From: Bradyrhizobium sp.
Lineage (GTDB): Bacteria; Pseudomonadota; Alphaproteobacteria; Rhizobiales; Xanthobacteraceae
Length of the DNA: 5,247 bases
Assembly: GCA_019243075.1 (NCBI GenBank)
Contig: JAFAUV010000037.1
Span: forward strand, 1 to 5,247
Reading direction: 5' to 3'
Shown here: positions 1 through 5,247 of the stretch, one piece after another
Numbering within the stretch: the stretch's first letter is position 1
Layout of the letters: the number at the start of each line of letters is the position of its first letter
The notes under the pieces: model-generated
Told to the model about the DNA's origin: nothing
Seen by the model: the letters and a program-made list of their open reading frames with translations, nothing else
Databases searched by the model: none
Made by a program: the position numbers and the translations under genes

Positions 1-133
1 CCTCTCCCAGGAAGAGGCCGTCGGCCTCGTGGTCAACGGGTTCGTCAAGGACGTGCTGCAGCAGCTCCCGATGGAGTTCGCGGTCGAAGCGCAGAAGCTG
101 ATCTCGATCTCGCTCGAAGGTTCGGTCGGCTAA
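1..133 (+). CDS. sufB: SufB, Fe-S scaffold subunit (3' end only)
   Basis: This is the last 43 codons of sufB; the first complete codon begins at position 2 and the TAA stop is at 131-133. The visible residues begin LSQEEA and run through a helix and the stretch LPMEFAVEAQKL to the end. This matches the C-terminal helical part of SufB that follows the conserved RGLS-type turn. SufB is the scaffold of the SufBC2D complex, on which Fe-S clusters are built in the cytoplasm. Its core beta-helix and cluster/sulfur-handling residues lie upstream of the window and cannot be checked. Position directly upstream of sufC and sufD supports the call. SufD is a paralogue with a similar C-terminal helix, but a complete sufD follows, so this one is SufB. 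Confidence 0.93.
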   Translation, partial: LSQEEAVGLVVNGFVKDVLQQLPMEFAVEAQKLISISLEGSVG

Positions 134-142
134 TCAATTGCG

Positions 143-157
143 GGCCGCCCGGCGGCC
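143..157 (+). promoter_or_regulatory. Intercistronic GC hairpin between sufB and sufC
   Basis: The sequence GGCCGCC-C-GGCGGCC is a perfect 7-bp inverted repeat with one central base. As RNA it can form six G-C pairs (GGCCGC/GCGGCC) closing a 3-nt loop. It starts 9 nt after the sufB stop and ends 15 nt before the chosen sufC start. No T-tract follows, so it is not a standard intrinsic terminator. It could affect mRNA processing or stability, or access to the sufC ribosome binding site. The structure is seen in the sequence; the function is inference. Confidence 0.45.
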
Positions 158-172
158 TAACGGAAAAAGATG

Positions 173-922
173 ATGGCATTGCTCGAAGTCAAAGACCTGC
201 AGGTTCGTGTCGAGGATCGCGAGATTCTCCATGGGCTGTCGCTCACCGTGAACCGGGGCGAGGTGCACGCCATCATGGGGCCGAACGGCTCCGGCAAGTC
301 GACGCTGTCTCATGTCATCGCCGGCAAGCCTGGCTATGAGGTGACGGGCGGCGAGATCCTGTTCGACGGGCAGGACCTTTTGGAAATGGAGCCGGACGAG
401 CGCGCCGCCAAGGGCGTGTTCCTGGCGTTCCAGTATCCGGTCGAAATTCCCGGCGTCACCACCTGGAACTTCCTGCATGCCGCGTTGAACGCGCAGCGCA
501 AGGCGCGCGGCGAGGCCGAGATGTCGTCGCCGGCCTTCCTCAAGAAAGTCCGTGAAGTCGCCAAGTCGCTCAACGTCCCGCAGGACATGCTGAAGCGCGG
601 CGTCAATGTCGGTTTCTCCGGCGGTGAGAAGAAGCGCAACGAAGTGCTGCAGATGGCGCTGTTTGAGCCGTCGCTCTGCATCCTCGACGAAATGGATTCC
701 GGCCTCGATATCGACGCGCTGCGGATCGCCGCCGATGGCGTCAATGCGCTGCGCTCGCCGGATCGGGCGATGGTCGTGATCACCCATTATCAACGGCTCC
801 TGAACTACATCGTGCCGGATTTCGTCCACGTGATGTCGAGGGGCCGCGTCGTCACCAGCGGCGGAAAGGAGCTGGCGCTGGAGCTGGAGGAATCCGGCTA
901 CGCCCAGTTCGAGGACGCCTGA
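173..922 (+). CDS. sufC: SufC, ABC-type ATPase of the SUF scaffold complex
   Basis: SufC is the cytoplasmic ATPase that binds SufB and SufD and drives the structural change needed for cluster assembly; it is not a transporter. Numbered from the ATG at 173, the protein has 249 residues, normal for SufC. The motifs are complete: Walker A GPNGSGKST (36-44), Q-loop around Q87 in FLAFQYP, the SufC-type signature FSGGEKKR (148-155), Walker B with LDEMDSGLD (171-179, catalytic E173), and the switch histidine H205 in ITHYQ. Two ATGs are in tandem at 170 and 173. The purine stretch GGAAAAAG (162-169) is better spaced for the second, and the homologues I recall begin MALLEV, so 173 is preferred; using 170 adds one Met. 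The gene lies 39 nt after sufB and ends 17 nt before sufD. Confidence 0.97.
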   Translation: MALLEVKDLQVRVEDREILHGLSLTVNRGEVHAIMGPNGSGKSTLSHVIAGKPGYEVTGGEILFDGQDLLEMEPDERAAKGVFLAFQYPVEIPGVTTWNFLHAALNAQRKARGEAEMSSPAFLKKVREVAKSLNVPQDMLKRGVNVGFSGGEKKRNEVLQMALFEPSLCILDEMDSGLDIDALRIAADGVNALRSPDRAMVVITHYQRLLNYIVPDFVHVMSRGRVVTSGGKELALELEESGYAQFEDA

Positions 923-939
923 CGAATGCGGATTTCGTG

Positions 940-2244
940 ATGAACGTCGTATTGGCAAGGACCGAGAGCGGACGCGCGATGGAAGGCCTGTTCACCGCGT
1001 CGCGCGACCGGCTGCCCGGCACGGCCAGGGTTTCCGAGATCAGGCGGCAGGCCTTTGAGGCCTATGAACGCGCCGGGCTGCCGCACCGCCGGATCGAGGA
1101 ATGGAAATATACCGATCTGCGTGTGCTGATGCGCGAGGTGAGGCCGCTTGCGGAAAAGCCCGACGTGTCGGCGCTCAGGCGTGCGGCGGCTGCGCTGAAG
1201 CCGGTTGCGATCGAAGGCGCCGCGAAGCTGGTGCTGGTGGACGGCGTGTTCGCAGCGGAGCTGTCGGACAAGGTGCCCCCCGGCGCCAGCATGACAACGC
1301 TGCGCGAGGCGCTGGAGAGCGGTGCTGGTGAGCTGTTGGCGACCGCTGCAACCGATGCGATGATCTCTCTGAATGCCGCGCTTGCCACCGATGGTCTCGT
1401 GATCGAGATCGCCGACGGCACTAGGCTCGCAGCGCCGCTCCAGATCATGCACATCGCGACGGTCGCCTCGGCCTCGGCCTTTACCCGTTCAAGGGTGAGG
1501 ATCGGCAATGGCGCGCGCGTGACGCTGGTCGAGAATTTTGTCGCGGCGGAAGGCGCGAAATCCTATCAGGCCCATGACGCGGTGCTGCTCTCGCTTGGCG
1601 ACCAAGCCGAGCTGACGCTGGCGAGGCTGATGACCGACAGCGTTGATGCCGCGAACGTCACCTCCGCGATGTTTGACCTCGGCGCGAAGGCGAAATTCGA
1701 CCTGTTCAACGTGACTGCCGGCGGCGCGGTCAGCCGCTATCAGGGTTTTGTTACGCTGGCGGGCGAGGGCTCCGAGCTCAACGTCAACGGCGTCAACCTG
1801 CTCAACGGCAGCCAGCATGGCGACACCACGCTGTTGATCGATCATGCGGTGCCGCATTGCACGAGCCGCGAGGTGTTCCGTGCCGTGATCGATGATCGTG
1901 CCCATTCGGTGTTCCAGGGCCGCATCATCGTCCGTCCCGGTGCGCAGAAGACCGACGGCAAGATGATGACGCGCGCGCTTTTGCTCTCCGACGAGGCGGA
2001 AGCCGACAACAAGCCGGAGCTCGAAATTTTCGCCGACGACGTGACCTGCGGCCATGGTGCGACCGCCGGCGCGCTCGACGAGAACCTGCTGTTCTATCTG
2101 CGTGCCCGCGGCCTGCCCGAGAGGGCGGCGCAAGCGCTCCTCATCCAGGCCTTTGTCGGCGAGGCCATCGAAGGCATTGCGGACGACGATTTGCGTGACG
2201 TGGTCATGGCGGCGGCAGAGCGCTGGCTGGAGGCGAGGACATGA
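940..2244 (+). CDS. sufD: SufD, SUF scaffold complex subunit
   Basis: SufD is the SufB paralogue in the SufBC2D scaffold and is needed for iron acquisition and cluster assembly. The 434-residue product is close to the usual SufD length. An N-terminal helical region (about 1-100) carries the conserved RIEEWKYTD segment (51-59). A glycine-rich beta-helix core follows. Near the C-terminus the segment CGHGATAG holds C370 and H372; the histidine corresponds to H360 of E. coli SufD, known to matter for function. The final helix (LLIQAFVGEAIE) resembles that of SufB. The start is uncertain. GTG at 937 and ATG at 940 are adjacent, neither has a clear Shine-Dalgarno sequence, and ATG 979 is a weaker alternative. 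I chose ATG 940 because homologues I recall begin MNV. The stop overlaps the sufS start as ATGA (2241-2244). Confidence 0.95.
   Translation: MNVVLARTESGRAMEGLFTASRDRLPGTARVSEIRRQAFEAYERAGLPHRRIEEWKYTDLRVLMREVRPLAEKPDVSALRRAAAALKPVAIEGAAKLVLVDGVFAAELSDKVPPGASMTTLREALESGAGELLATAATDAMISLNAALATDGLVIEIADGTRLAAPLQIMHIATVASASAFTRSRVRIGNGARVTLVENFVAAEGAKSYQAHDAVLLSLGDQAELTLARLMTDSVDAANVTSAMFDLGAKAKFDLFNVTAGGAVSRYQGFVTLAGEGSELNVNGVNLLNGSQHGDTTLLIDHAVPHCTSREVFRAVIDDRAHSVFQGRIIVRPGAQKTDGKMMTRALLLSDEAEADNKPELEIFADDVTCGHGATAGALDENLLFYLRARGLPERAAQALLIQAFVGEAIEGIADDDLRDVVMAAAERWLEART
2229..2244 (+). promoter_or_regulatory. sufS ribosome binding site with ATGA start/stop overlap
   Basis: GGAGG at 2229-2233, with a second GAGG at 2235-2238, sits 7 nt before the sufS ATG at 2241, inside the last codons of sufD. 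The sufS start shares ATGA with the sufD TGA (2242-2244). This is the best Shine-Dalgarno match in the window. It fixes the sufS start and implies translational coupling that keeps SufD and SufS levels linked. Confidence 0.75.
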
Positions 2245-3488
2245 GCGAGCATCCGGCCGTCCGCAATGGTTCCTACGACGTCGCACGCCTGCGCGCGGAT
2301 TTTCCGGCGCTGGCCATGCAGATCTATGGCAAGCCGCTGGTCTATCTGGATAACGCCGCCTCCGCGCAGAAGCCGACCGCCGTGCTCGACCGGATGACGG
2401 AGGCCTACAAGAGCGAATACGCCAACGTCCATCGCGGCCTGCATTATCTCGCCAATGCCGCCACCGAAGCCTATGAAGGCGGCCGCGCCAAGACGGCTCG
2501 GTTCCTGAACGCGCGCCGCAACGAGGAAATCGTCTTCACCCGCAATGCGAGCGAAGCGATCAATCTCGTCGCCTATTCCTGGGGCGAGGCGAACATCAAG
2601 GCCGGCGACGAGATCGTCATCTCGATCATGGAGCACCACTCCAACATCGTGCCCTGGCACTTCCTGCGAGAGCGCCATGGCGCCGTGATCAAATGGGCGC
2701 CGGTCGACGACGAAGGCAATTTCCTGTTCGAGGAGTTCGAGAAGCTGTTGACGCCGCGCACCAGGCTGGTCGCGATGACACAGATGTCGAATGCGCTCGG
2801 CACCATCGTGCCGGTCAAGGACGTCGTGAAGGCGGCCCATGCGCGCGGCATTCCCGTGCTGATCGACGGCAGCCAGGGCGCCGTGCATCTTGCCGTCGAC
2901 GTGCAGGACATCGATTGCGATTTCTATGTCTTTACCGGCCACAAGGTCTACGGCCCGACCGGAATCGGCGTGCTCTATGCCAAGCACGAGCATCTGGTGG
3001 CGATGCGCCCCTTCAACGGCGGCGGCGAGATGATCAGAGAGGTCGCCAGGGACTGGGTCACCTATGGCGATCCCCCGCATAAATTCGAGGCCGGAACGCC
3101 CGCGATCGTCGAGGCGGTCGGCCTCGGCGCCGCCATCGATTATGTCAGTTCGATCGGCAAGGAGCGCATTGCCGCGCATGAGCATGGGCTGCTCAGTTAC
3201 GCCCAGGAGCGGCTGCGCGAGATCAATTCGCTGCGCGTGATCGGGACCGCTGACAACAAGGGGCCGGTGATCTCCTTCGAGATGAAGGGCGCCCATCCCC
3301 ATGACGTTGCGACCGTGATCGACCGGCAGGGCGTTGCGGTGCGCGCCGGCACCCATTGCGTGATGCCGCTTTTAGAGCGGTTCAATGTCACGGCGACCTG
3401 CCGCGCCTCGTTCGGCATGTATAATACCCGCGAAGAGGTCGACCATCTGGTTCAGGCGCTGATCAAGGCCGGGGAATTGTTCGCATGA
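2241..3488 (+). CDS. sufS: SufS, PLP-dependent cysteine desulfurase
   Basis: SufS converts cysteine to alanine and leaves a persulfide on its active-site cysteine, the sulfur source for the SUF scaffold. The 415-residue protein is a class V aminotransferase-fold enzyme. Its key residues align with E. coli SufS at a constant offset of nine: H132-H133 in EHHSNIVPW (PLP stacking), D209 and Q212 in IDGSQGA (PLP contacts), K235 in TGHKVYGPTG (Schiff-base lysine) and C373 in RAGTHCVMP (persulfide cysteine). The short loop around C373 and the RxGxHC motif place it with SufS (group II) rather than IscS or NifS. Group II enzymes need a sulfur acceptor such as SufE or SufU, and none is encoded in this window. 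The start is fixed by a strong GGAGG and the sufD overlap. The stop overlaps the sufT start (ATGA, 3485-3488). Confidence 0.97.
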   Translation: MSEHPAVRNGSYDVARLRADFPALAMQIYGKPLVYLDNAASAQKPTAVLDRMTEAYKSEYANVHRGLHYLANAATEAYEGGRAKTARFLNARRNEEIVFTRNASEAINLVAYSWGEANIKAGDEIVISIMEHHSNIVPWHFLRERHGAVIKWAPVDDEGNFLFEEFEKLLTPRTRLVAMTQMSNALGTIVPVKDVVKAAHARGIPVLIDGSQGAVHLAVDVQDIDCDFYVFTGHKVYGPTGIGVLYAKHEHLVAMRPFNGGGEMIREVARDWVTYGDPPHKFEAGTPAIVEAVGLGAAIDYVSSIGKERIAAHEHGLLSYAQERLREINSLRVIGTADNKGPVISFEMKGAHPHDVATVIDRQGVAVRAGTHCVMPLLERFNVTATCRASFGMYNTREEVDHLVQALIKAGELFA

Positions 3489-3856
3489 GTGATGTCGCCG
3501 AAGTCAAGAACGCCAATATGGAGACGCATTCGGCATTGTCGCCGGAGGAGACCGAGCGCCTGACGGCCGAGATCGTGGCGGCGCTAAAGACCGTGTTCGA
3601 CCCGGAAATCCCCGCCGACATCTACGAGCTGGGCCTGATCTACAAGGTCGAGATCTCCGACGAGCGCGCGGTCGAGGTGACCATGACCCTGACGACGCCG
3701 AACTGCCCGGCCGCGGGCGAATTGCCGACCCAGGTCGAGAATGCGGTCGCAAGCGTCCCCGGCGTCGGCGTAGTCAATGTCAATCTGGTCTGGGAGCCGG
3801 CCTGGTCGCCGGACCGGATGAGCGACGAGGCGCGCCTCGTGCTCAACATGTGGTGA
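3485..3856 (+). CDS. sufT: SufT, DUF59/MIP18-family Fe-S maturation factor
   Basis: This 123-residue protein belongs to the DUF59/MIP18 family. In bacteria SufT assists Fe-S protein maturation, especially under high demand; eukaryotic relatives act in cytosolic Fe-S targeting. The first 20 or so residues look like a flexible leader. The domain then shows the hallmark DPEIPADIYELGLIY (39-53) and TLTTPNCPAAGELP (68-81), with the conserved cysteine C74. A third block, VNLVWEPAWSPDRMS, is typical of the SUF-associated subgroup. The start overlaps the sufS stop as ATGA, with GGGGA at 3471-3475 as a plausible ribosome binding site; Met12 (3518) is an in-frame alternative that would remove most of the leader. 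Position between sufS and sufA argues for SufT rather than a phenylacetate-pathway PaaD-type member of the same family. Exact biochemical role is not settled for the family. Confidence 0.9.
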   Translation: MSDVAEVKNANMETHSALSPEETERLTAEIVAALKTVFDPEIPADIYELGLIYKVEISDERAVEVTMTLTTPNCPAAGELPTQVENAVASVPGVGVVNVNLVWEPAWSPDRMSDEARLVLNMW

Positions 3857-3883
3857 GTTGTTAGAGAACGTTGTTTTGCCGCC

Positions 3884-3887
3884 AGGA
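3884..3887 (+). promoter_or_regulatory. Ribosome binding site of sufA
   Basis: AGGA lies 8 nt before the ATG at 3896, inside the 39-nt sufT-sufA gap. It supports ATG 3896 over the in-frame ATG at 3905. The gap is somewhat richer in A/T than its surroundings, but I see no convincing promoter or terminator in it, so sufA is probably cotranscribed with the genes upstream. Confidence 0.5.
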
Positions 3888-3895
3888 CTGACCAA

Positions 3896-4297
3896 ATGAC
3901 CAGCATGACGCCCGCATCACCCACGCCAATCGCCAAGCCGAAGCGGCCGCGCCCGCAAGTCATGCGGCTGACGGAAGCCGCGGCCGCGCGCATTCGTGAG
4001 CTGACCAGACGCGCCGATTCCGAGATCGTGGGCTTGCGCGTCGGCGTCAAGAACGGCGGCTGCGCCGGCCAGTCCTACACGGTCGAATACGCTCATGAGA
4101 TTCGTCCGACCGACGAGGTGGTCGAGGACAAGGGCGTGAAGATCCTGGTCGATCCCAAGGCCGTGCTGTTCCTGCTCGGCACCGAGATGGACTACAAGGC
4201 CGACAAGATGCAGGCGCAGTTCATCTTCAACAATCCGAACCAGGTCTCCGCCTGCGGCTGCGGCGAATCCGTACAGCTCAAGCCGGCGCAGGTCTGA
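3896..4297 (+). CDS. sufA: SufA/IscA-type (HesB family) Fe-S carrier protein
   Basis: This 133-residue A-type carrier accepts Fe-S clusters or iron and transfers them to apo-proteins. The three invariant cysteines are present: C56 in GGCAGQSY, and C120 and C122 in the C-terminal CGCGES. The HesB/IscA core spans about residues 22-130, with LTEAAAARI at the start, the LVDPKAVLFLLG segment at 84-95 and FNNPN near 111-115. About 20 residues precede the core, rich in Pro, Lys and Arg (PTPIAKPKRPRP), and are probably disordered; this lead makes the protein slightly longer than minimal IscA. Position as the last gene of the SUF cluster supports SufA over IscA or ErpA, though these names cannot be separated strictly by motif. 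TGA is followed at once by in-frame TAG (4298-4300). Confidence 0.93.
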   Translation: MTSMTPASPTPIAKPKRPRPQVMRLTEAAAARIRELTRRADSEIVGLRVGVKNGGCAGQSYTVEYAHEIRPTDEVVEDKGVKILVDPKAVLFLLGTEMDYKADKMQAQFIFNNPNQVSACGCGESVQLKPAQV

Positions 4298-4316
4298 TAG
4301 TCTCCAAATTCTCCGT

Positions 4317-4420
4317 CCTCATCCCGGGGAGCCGCGAAACGGCGTCTCGAAAGATGGCCAAGGGCGATATTGCGGCCTCATGGTTCGAGACGCACGGCGA
4401 CGCGCTCTCACCACGAGAGG
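4317..4420. repeat. Nested imperfect palindrome, REP/BIME-like intergenic repeat
   Basis: The 141-bp gap between sufA and the next gene is mostly this 104-bp element. Its halves are diverged inverted copies of each other: CCTC (4317-4320) mirrors GAGG (4417-4420), and GCGTCTCGAA (4342-4351) is the exact reverse complement of TTCGAGACGC (4384-4393). Each half also folds alone. The left half pairs CATC/GATG (4320-4323 with 4353-4356), then GAG/CTC and CCG/CGG. The right half pairs CCTC/GAGG, TGGT/ACCA, GAGA/TCTC and CGC/GCG around a loop near 4394-4401. I recognise phrases such as CCTCATGGTTCGAGACGC as recurrent between genes in Bradyrhizobium; copy number here is not checkable. No T-tract follows, so a terminator role is not obvious, though it could limit read-through or protect the 3' end of the suf mRNA. 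Confidence 0.75.
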
Positions 4421-4438
4421 TGACAGCGGGGTTGAAGC

Positions 4439-4879
4439 ATGGATCGCGAATTCCTGATCGACCTGTTTTCCGGCTTCGGCCCCGTCACCATCCGCCCGAT
4501 GTTTTCCGGCCACGGCATTTCCGTCGACGGCGTCAATTTTGCAATGGCGCTGCGAGCCGGGCTCTATTTTCGCGCCGACGAGCACACCATCCCGCAATTC
4601 GAGGCGGAAGGCTCAAGGCCGTTCCAGTATCGGACCCGCGTCAAGACCGTCATGGTCCATTCCTACTGGCAATTGCCGGCGCGACTGTTCGATGACACCG
4701 AGGAATTGGGCGAGTGGGCGCGGGCCGCGCTCGGAGCCGCCCAACGCGCCGCAGTGAAGAAGCGGCCTCGGGCGAAGAAGGCAGCGGCCAAGAAGGCCGC
4801 GCCAAAAGCTGTCGCGAAAAAGCAAGCGGCCGCGAAGAAGAACCGGAGCGTGGGCAAAGCGAAGCGTGTCCACCGATAA
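4439..4879 (+). CDS. TfoX N-terminal-domain protein with Lys/Ala-rich tail
   Basis: Residues 1 to about 98 fit the TfoX_N (Sxy-like) domain: RPMFSGHGISVDG (19-31), FAMALRAGLYFRAD (34-47), RPFQYR (60-65), a YWQLPARLF strand/turn (76-84) and a final ELGEWARAAL helix (89-98). Residues 106-146 form a separate low-complexity tail in which 18 of 41 positions are Lys or Arg. It carries repeated AKKAA-type units like the C-terminal tails of histone-H1-like bacterial proteins, so it probably binds DNA or RNA non-specifically. The TfoX C-terminal domain is absent. E. coli TfoX acts with CRP on competence genes; stand-alone TfoX_N proteins in alphaproteobacteria have no clear assigned role, and I do not infer competence. 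GGGG at 4428-4431 is a weak ribosome binding site. The gene starts 18 nt after the repeat element and is probably a separate unit from suf. Confidence 0.85.
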   Translation: MDREFLIDLFSGFGPVTIRPMFSGHGISVDGVNFAMALRAGLYFRADEHTIPQFEAEGSRPFQYRTRVKTVMVHSYWQLPARLFDDTEELGEWARAALGAAQRAAVKKRPRAKKAAAKKAAPKAVAKKQAAAKKNRSVGKAKRVHR

Positions 4880-4899
4880 GCCGACGATCTGGATGGAAT

Positions 4900-4931
4900 G
4901 GTGGGCACGGCGCTTTGCGCCTTTGTCCGCC
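4900..4931. repeat. Short REP-like hairpin between convergent genes
   Basis: A perfect inner stem GGCGC-TTT-GCGCC (4909-4921) is extended by an imperfect outer stem pairing GGTGGGCA (4900-4907) with TGTCCGCC (4924-4931), including two G-T wobbles and a small internal loop. Flanking bases (TGGAAT before, CTACGG after) resemble a common intergenic palindrome I recall from Bradyrhizobium and Rhodopseudomonas. It lies in the 66-bp gap where the TfoX-domain gene and the GGDEF gene converge. It could end transcription from both sides, but neither strand has a T-tract after the stem, so a dispersed repeat is the safer call. Confidence 0.6.
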
Positions 4932-4945
4932 CTACGGCACCGAAG

Positions 4946-5247
4946 TCAAGCCACCTGGCTCTGCGTCTCGGCGATATATTCCGGATCGGCTTCGCTGACC
5001 ACGCGGTTGCGGCCGTTGCGCTTGGCGGCATAGAGGCAGGCATCGGCGCGCTCGATCAGCGAATCGGTATCGTCGTCGGTCTTGAGCATGGAGACGCCGA
5101 CCGAAATCGTGACGCGGCCTAGGATTTCACCGGTCGATTTCTTCTTCAGCTCCTTCGCCATCACCGCGCGGCGGATGTGATCGGCGACGGTCAGCGCCTG
5201 GCGCAGCGCGGTGTTCGGCAGCACCACCGCGAACTCCTCGCCGCCAT
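4946..5247 (-). CDS. GGDEF-domain protein, probable diguanylate cyclase (C-terminal part)
   Basis: The gene runs leftward from the right edge and is cut there; 99 residues to the TGA at 4948-4946 are visible. They open with the active-site motif GGEEF, continue with AVVLPNT, a helix with ADHIRRAV, the strand VTISVGVS and the closing ADACLYAAKRNGRNRV block, which together form the second half of a GGDEF domain. An intact GGEEF suggests a working enzyme that makes cyclic di-GMP from GTP. The RxxD inhibitory site expected just before GGEEF and any N-terminal sensor or receiver domain lie outside the window, so neither feedback control nor input signal can be judged. The protein ends about 15 residues after the domain, without an EAL domain. 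It is convergent with the TfoX-domain gene and shows no link to SUF. Confidence 0.92.
   Translation of the reverse strand, partial: GGEEFAVVLPNTALRQALTVADHIRRAVMAKELKKKSTGEILGRVTISVGVSMLKTDDDTDSLIERADACLYAAKRNGRNRVVSEADPEYIAETQSQVA

Noticed and set aside
134..958. Long open frame on the minus strand opposite sufC (274 codons)
   Set aside because: It lies antisense to a gene with every SufC motif intact. Its translation is rich in Arg, His and Asp with no recognisable domain, as expected from reading a GC-rich gene on the wrong strand.
1489..2286. Long open frame on the minus strand opposite sufD (265 codons)
   Set aside because: It is a shadow of sufD with no recognisable domain and a composition dominated by Arg, Gly, His and Val.
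2094..3356. Long open frame on the minus strand opposite sufS and the end of sufD (420 codons)
   Set aside because: Length alone is not evidence in high-GC DNA. It crosses the sufD/sufS junction antisense, shows no known motif or plausible ribosome binding site, and the + strand gene has all SufS catalytic residues.
3857..3895. Internal promoter between sufT and sufA
   Set aside because: The gap is slightly A/T-rich and holds an AACGTT palindrome (3867-3872), but no spaced -35/-10 pair can be supported in 39 nt.
4317..4420. Intrinsic terminator for the suf operon, or a CRISPR-type repeat
   Set aside because: The stems are interrupted and no T-tract follows, so a standard intrinsic terminator is not supported. 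There is only one palindromic unit with no regularly spaced direct repeats, so it is not CRISPR.
4354..4695. + strand open frame starting inside the palindromic repeat
   Set aside because: It begins in the repeat and then overlaps the TfoX-domain gene in another frame. Its Arg/Pro/His-rich product is typical of an out-of-frame reading, whereas the 4439 frame gives a clear TfoX_N domain.
4898..5122. + strand open frame across the hairpin and the GGDEF gene
   Set aside because: It covers an intergenic palindrome and then the antisense strand of a well-supported GGDEF domain, and has no domain of its own.

Overview
The window reads as a stretch of chromosome from a GC-rich alphaproteobacterium, most likely Bradyrhizobium or a close relative in the Nitrobacteraceae. 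The SUF protein sequences and the two kinds of intergenic palindrome are of the type I associate with that group. This placement rests on recognition by eye, with no search behind it.

Positions 1-4297 are the downstream part of a SUF iron-sulfur cluster assembly operon on the + strand, in the order sufB (3' end only), sufC, sufD, sufS, sufT and sufA. SufB, SufC and SufD form the scaffold complex, with SufC as its ATPase. SufS is the cysteine desulfurase that supplies sulfur. SufT is a DUF59/MIP18-type maturation factor. SufA is an A-type carrier that passes clusters to client proteins. The genes are tightly packed: sufD-sufS and sufS-sufT overlap as ATGA, the other gaps are 17 to 39 nt, and no internal promoter or terminator is obvious. 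No SufE/SufU sulfur acceptor or Rrf2/IscR-type regulator is present, so these must lie upstream or elsewhere. All catalytic and ligand residues that can be checked in SufC, SufD, SufS, SufT and SufA are present.

Positions 4298-4438 are non-coding and hold a 104-bp nested palindrome that looks like a dispersed intergenic repeat. Next comes a + strand gene (4439-4879) for a small TfoX N-terminal-domain protein with a lysine/alanine-rich, histone-H1-like tail. A second, smaller repeat-type hairpin (4900-4931) separates it from a convergent gene on the - strand. That gene enters from the right edge and encodes the C-terminal half of a GGDEF domain with an intact GGEEF motif, i.e. a probable diguanylate cyclase.

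I see no wholly new system. The points most worth a second look are the TfoX_N/histone-like-tail protein next to the SUF operon, the nested palindrome, the hairpin between sufB and sufC, and a possible four-codon ORF that would couple sufC to sufD.
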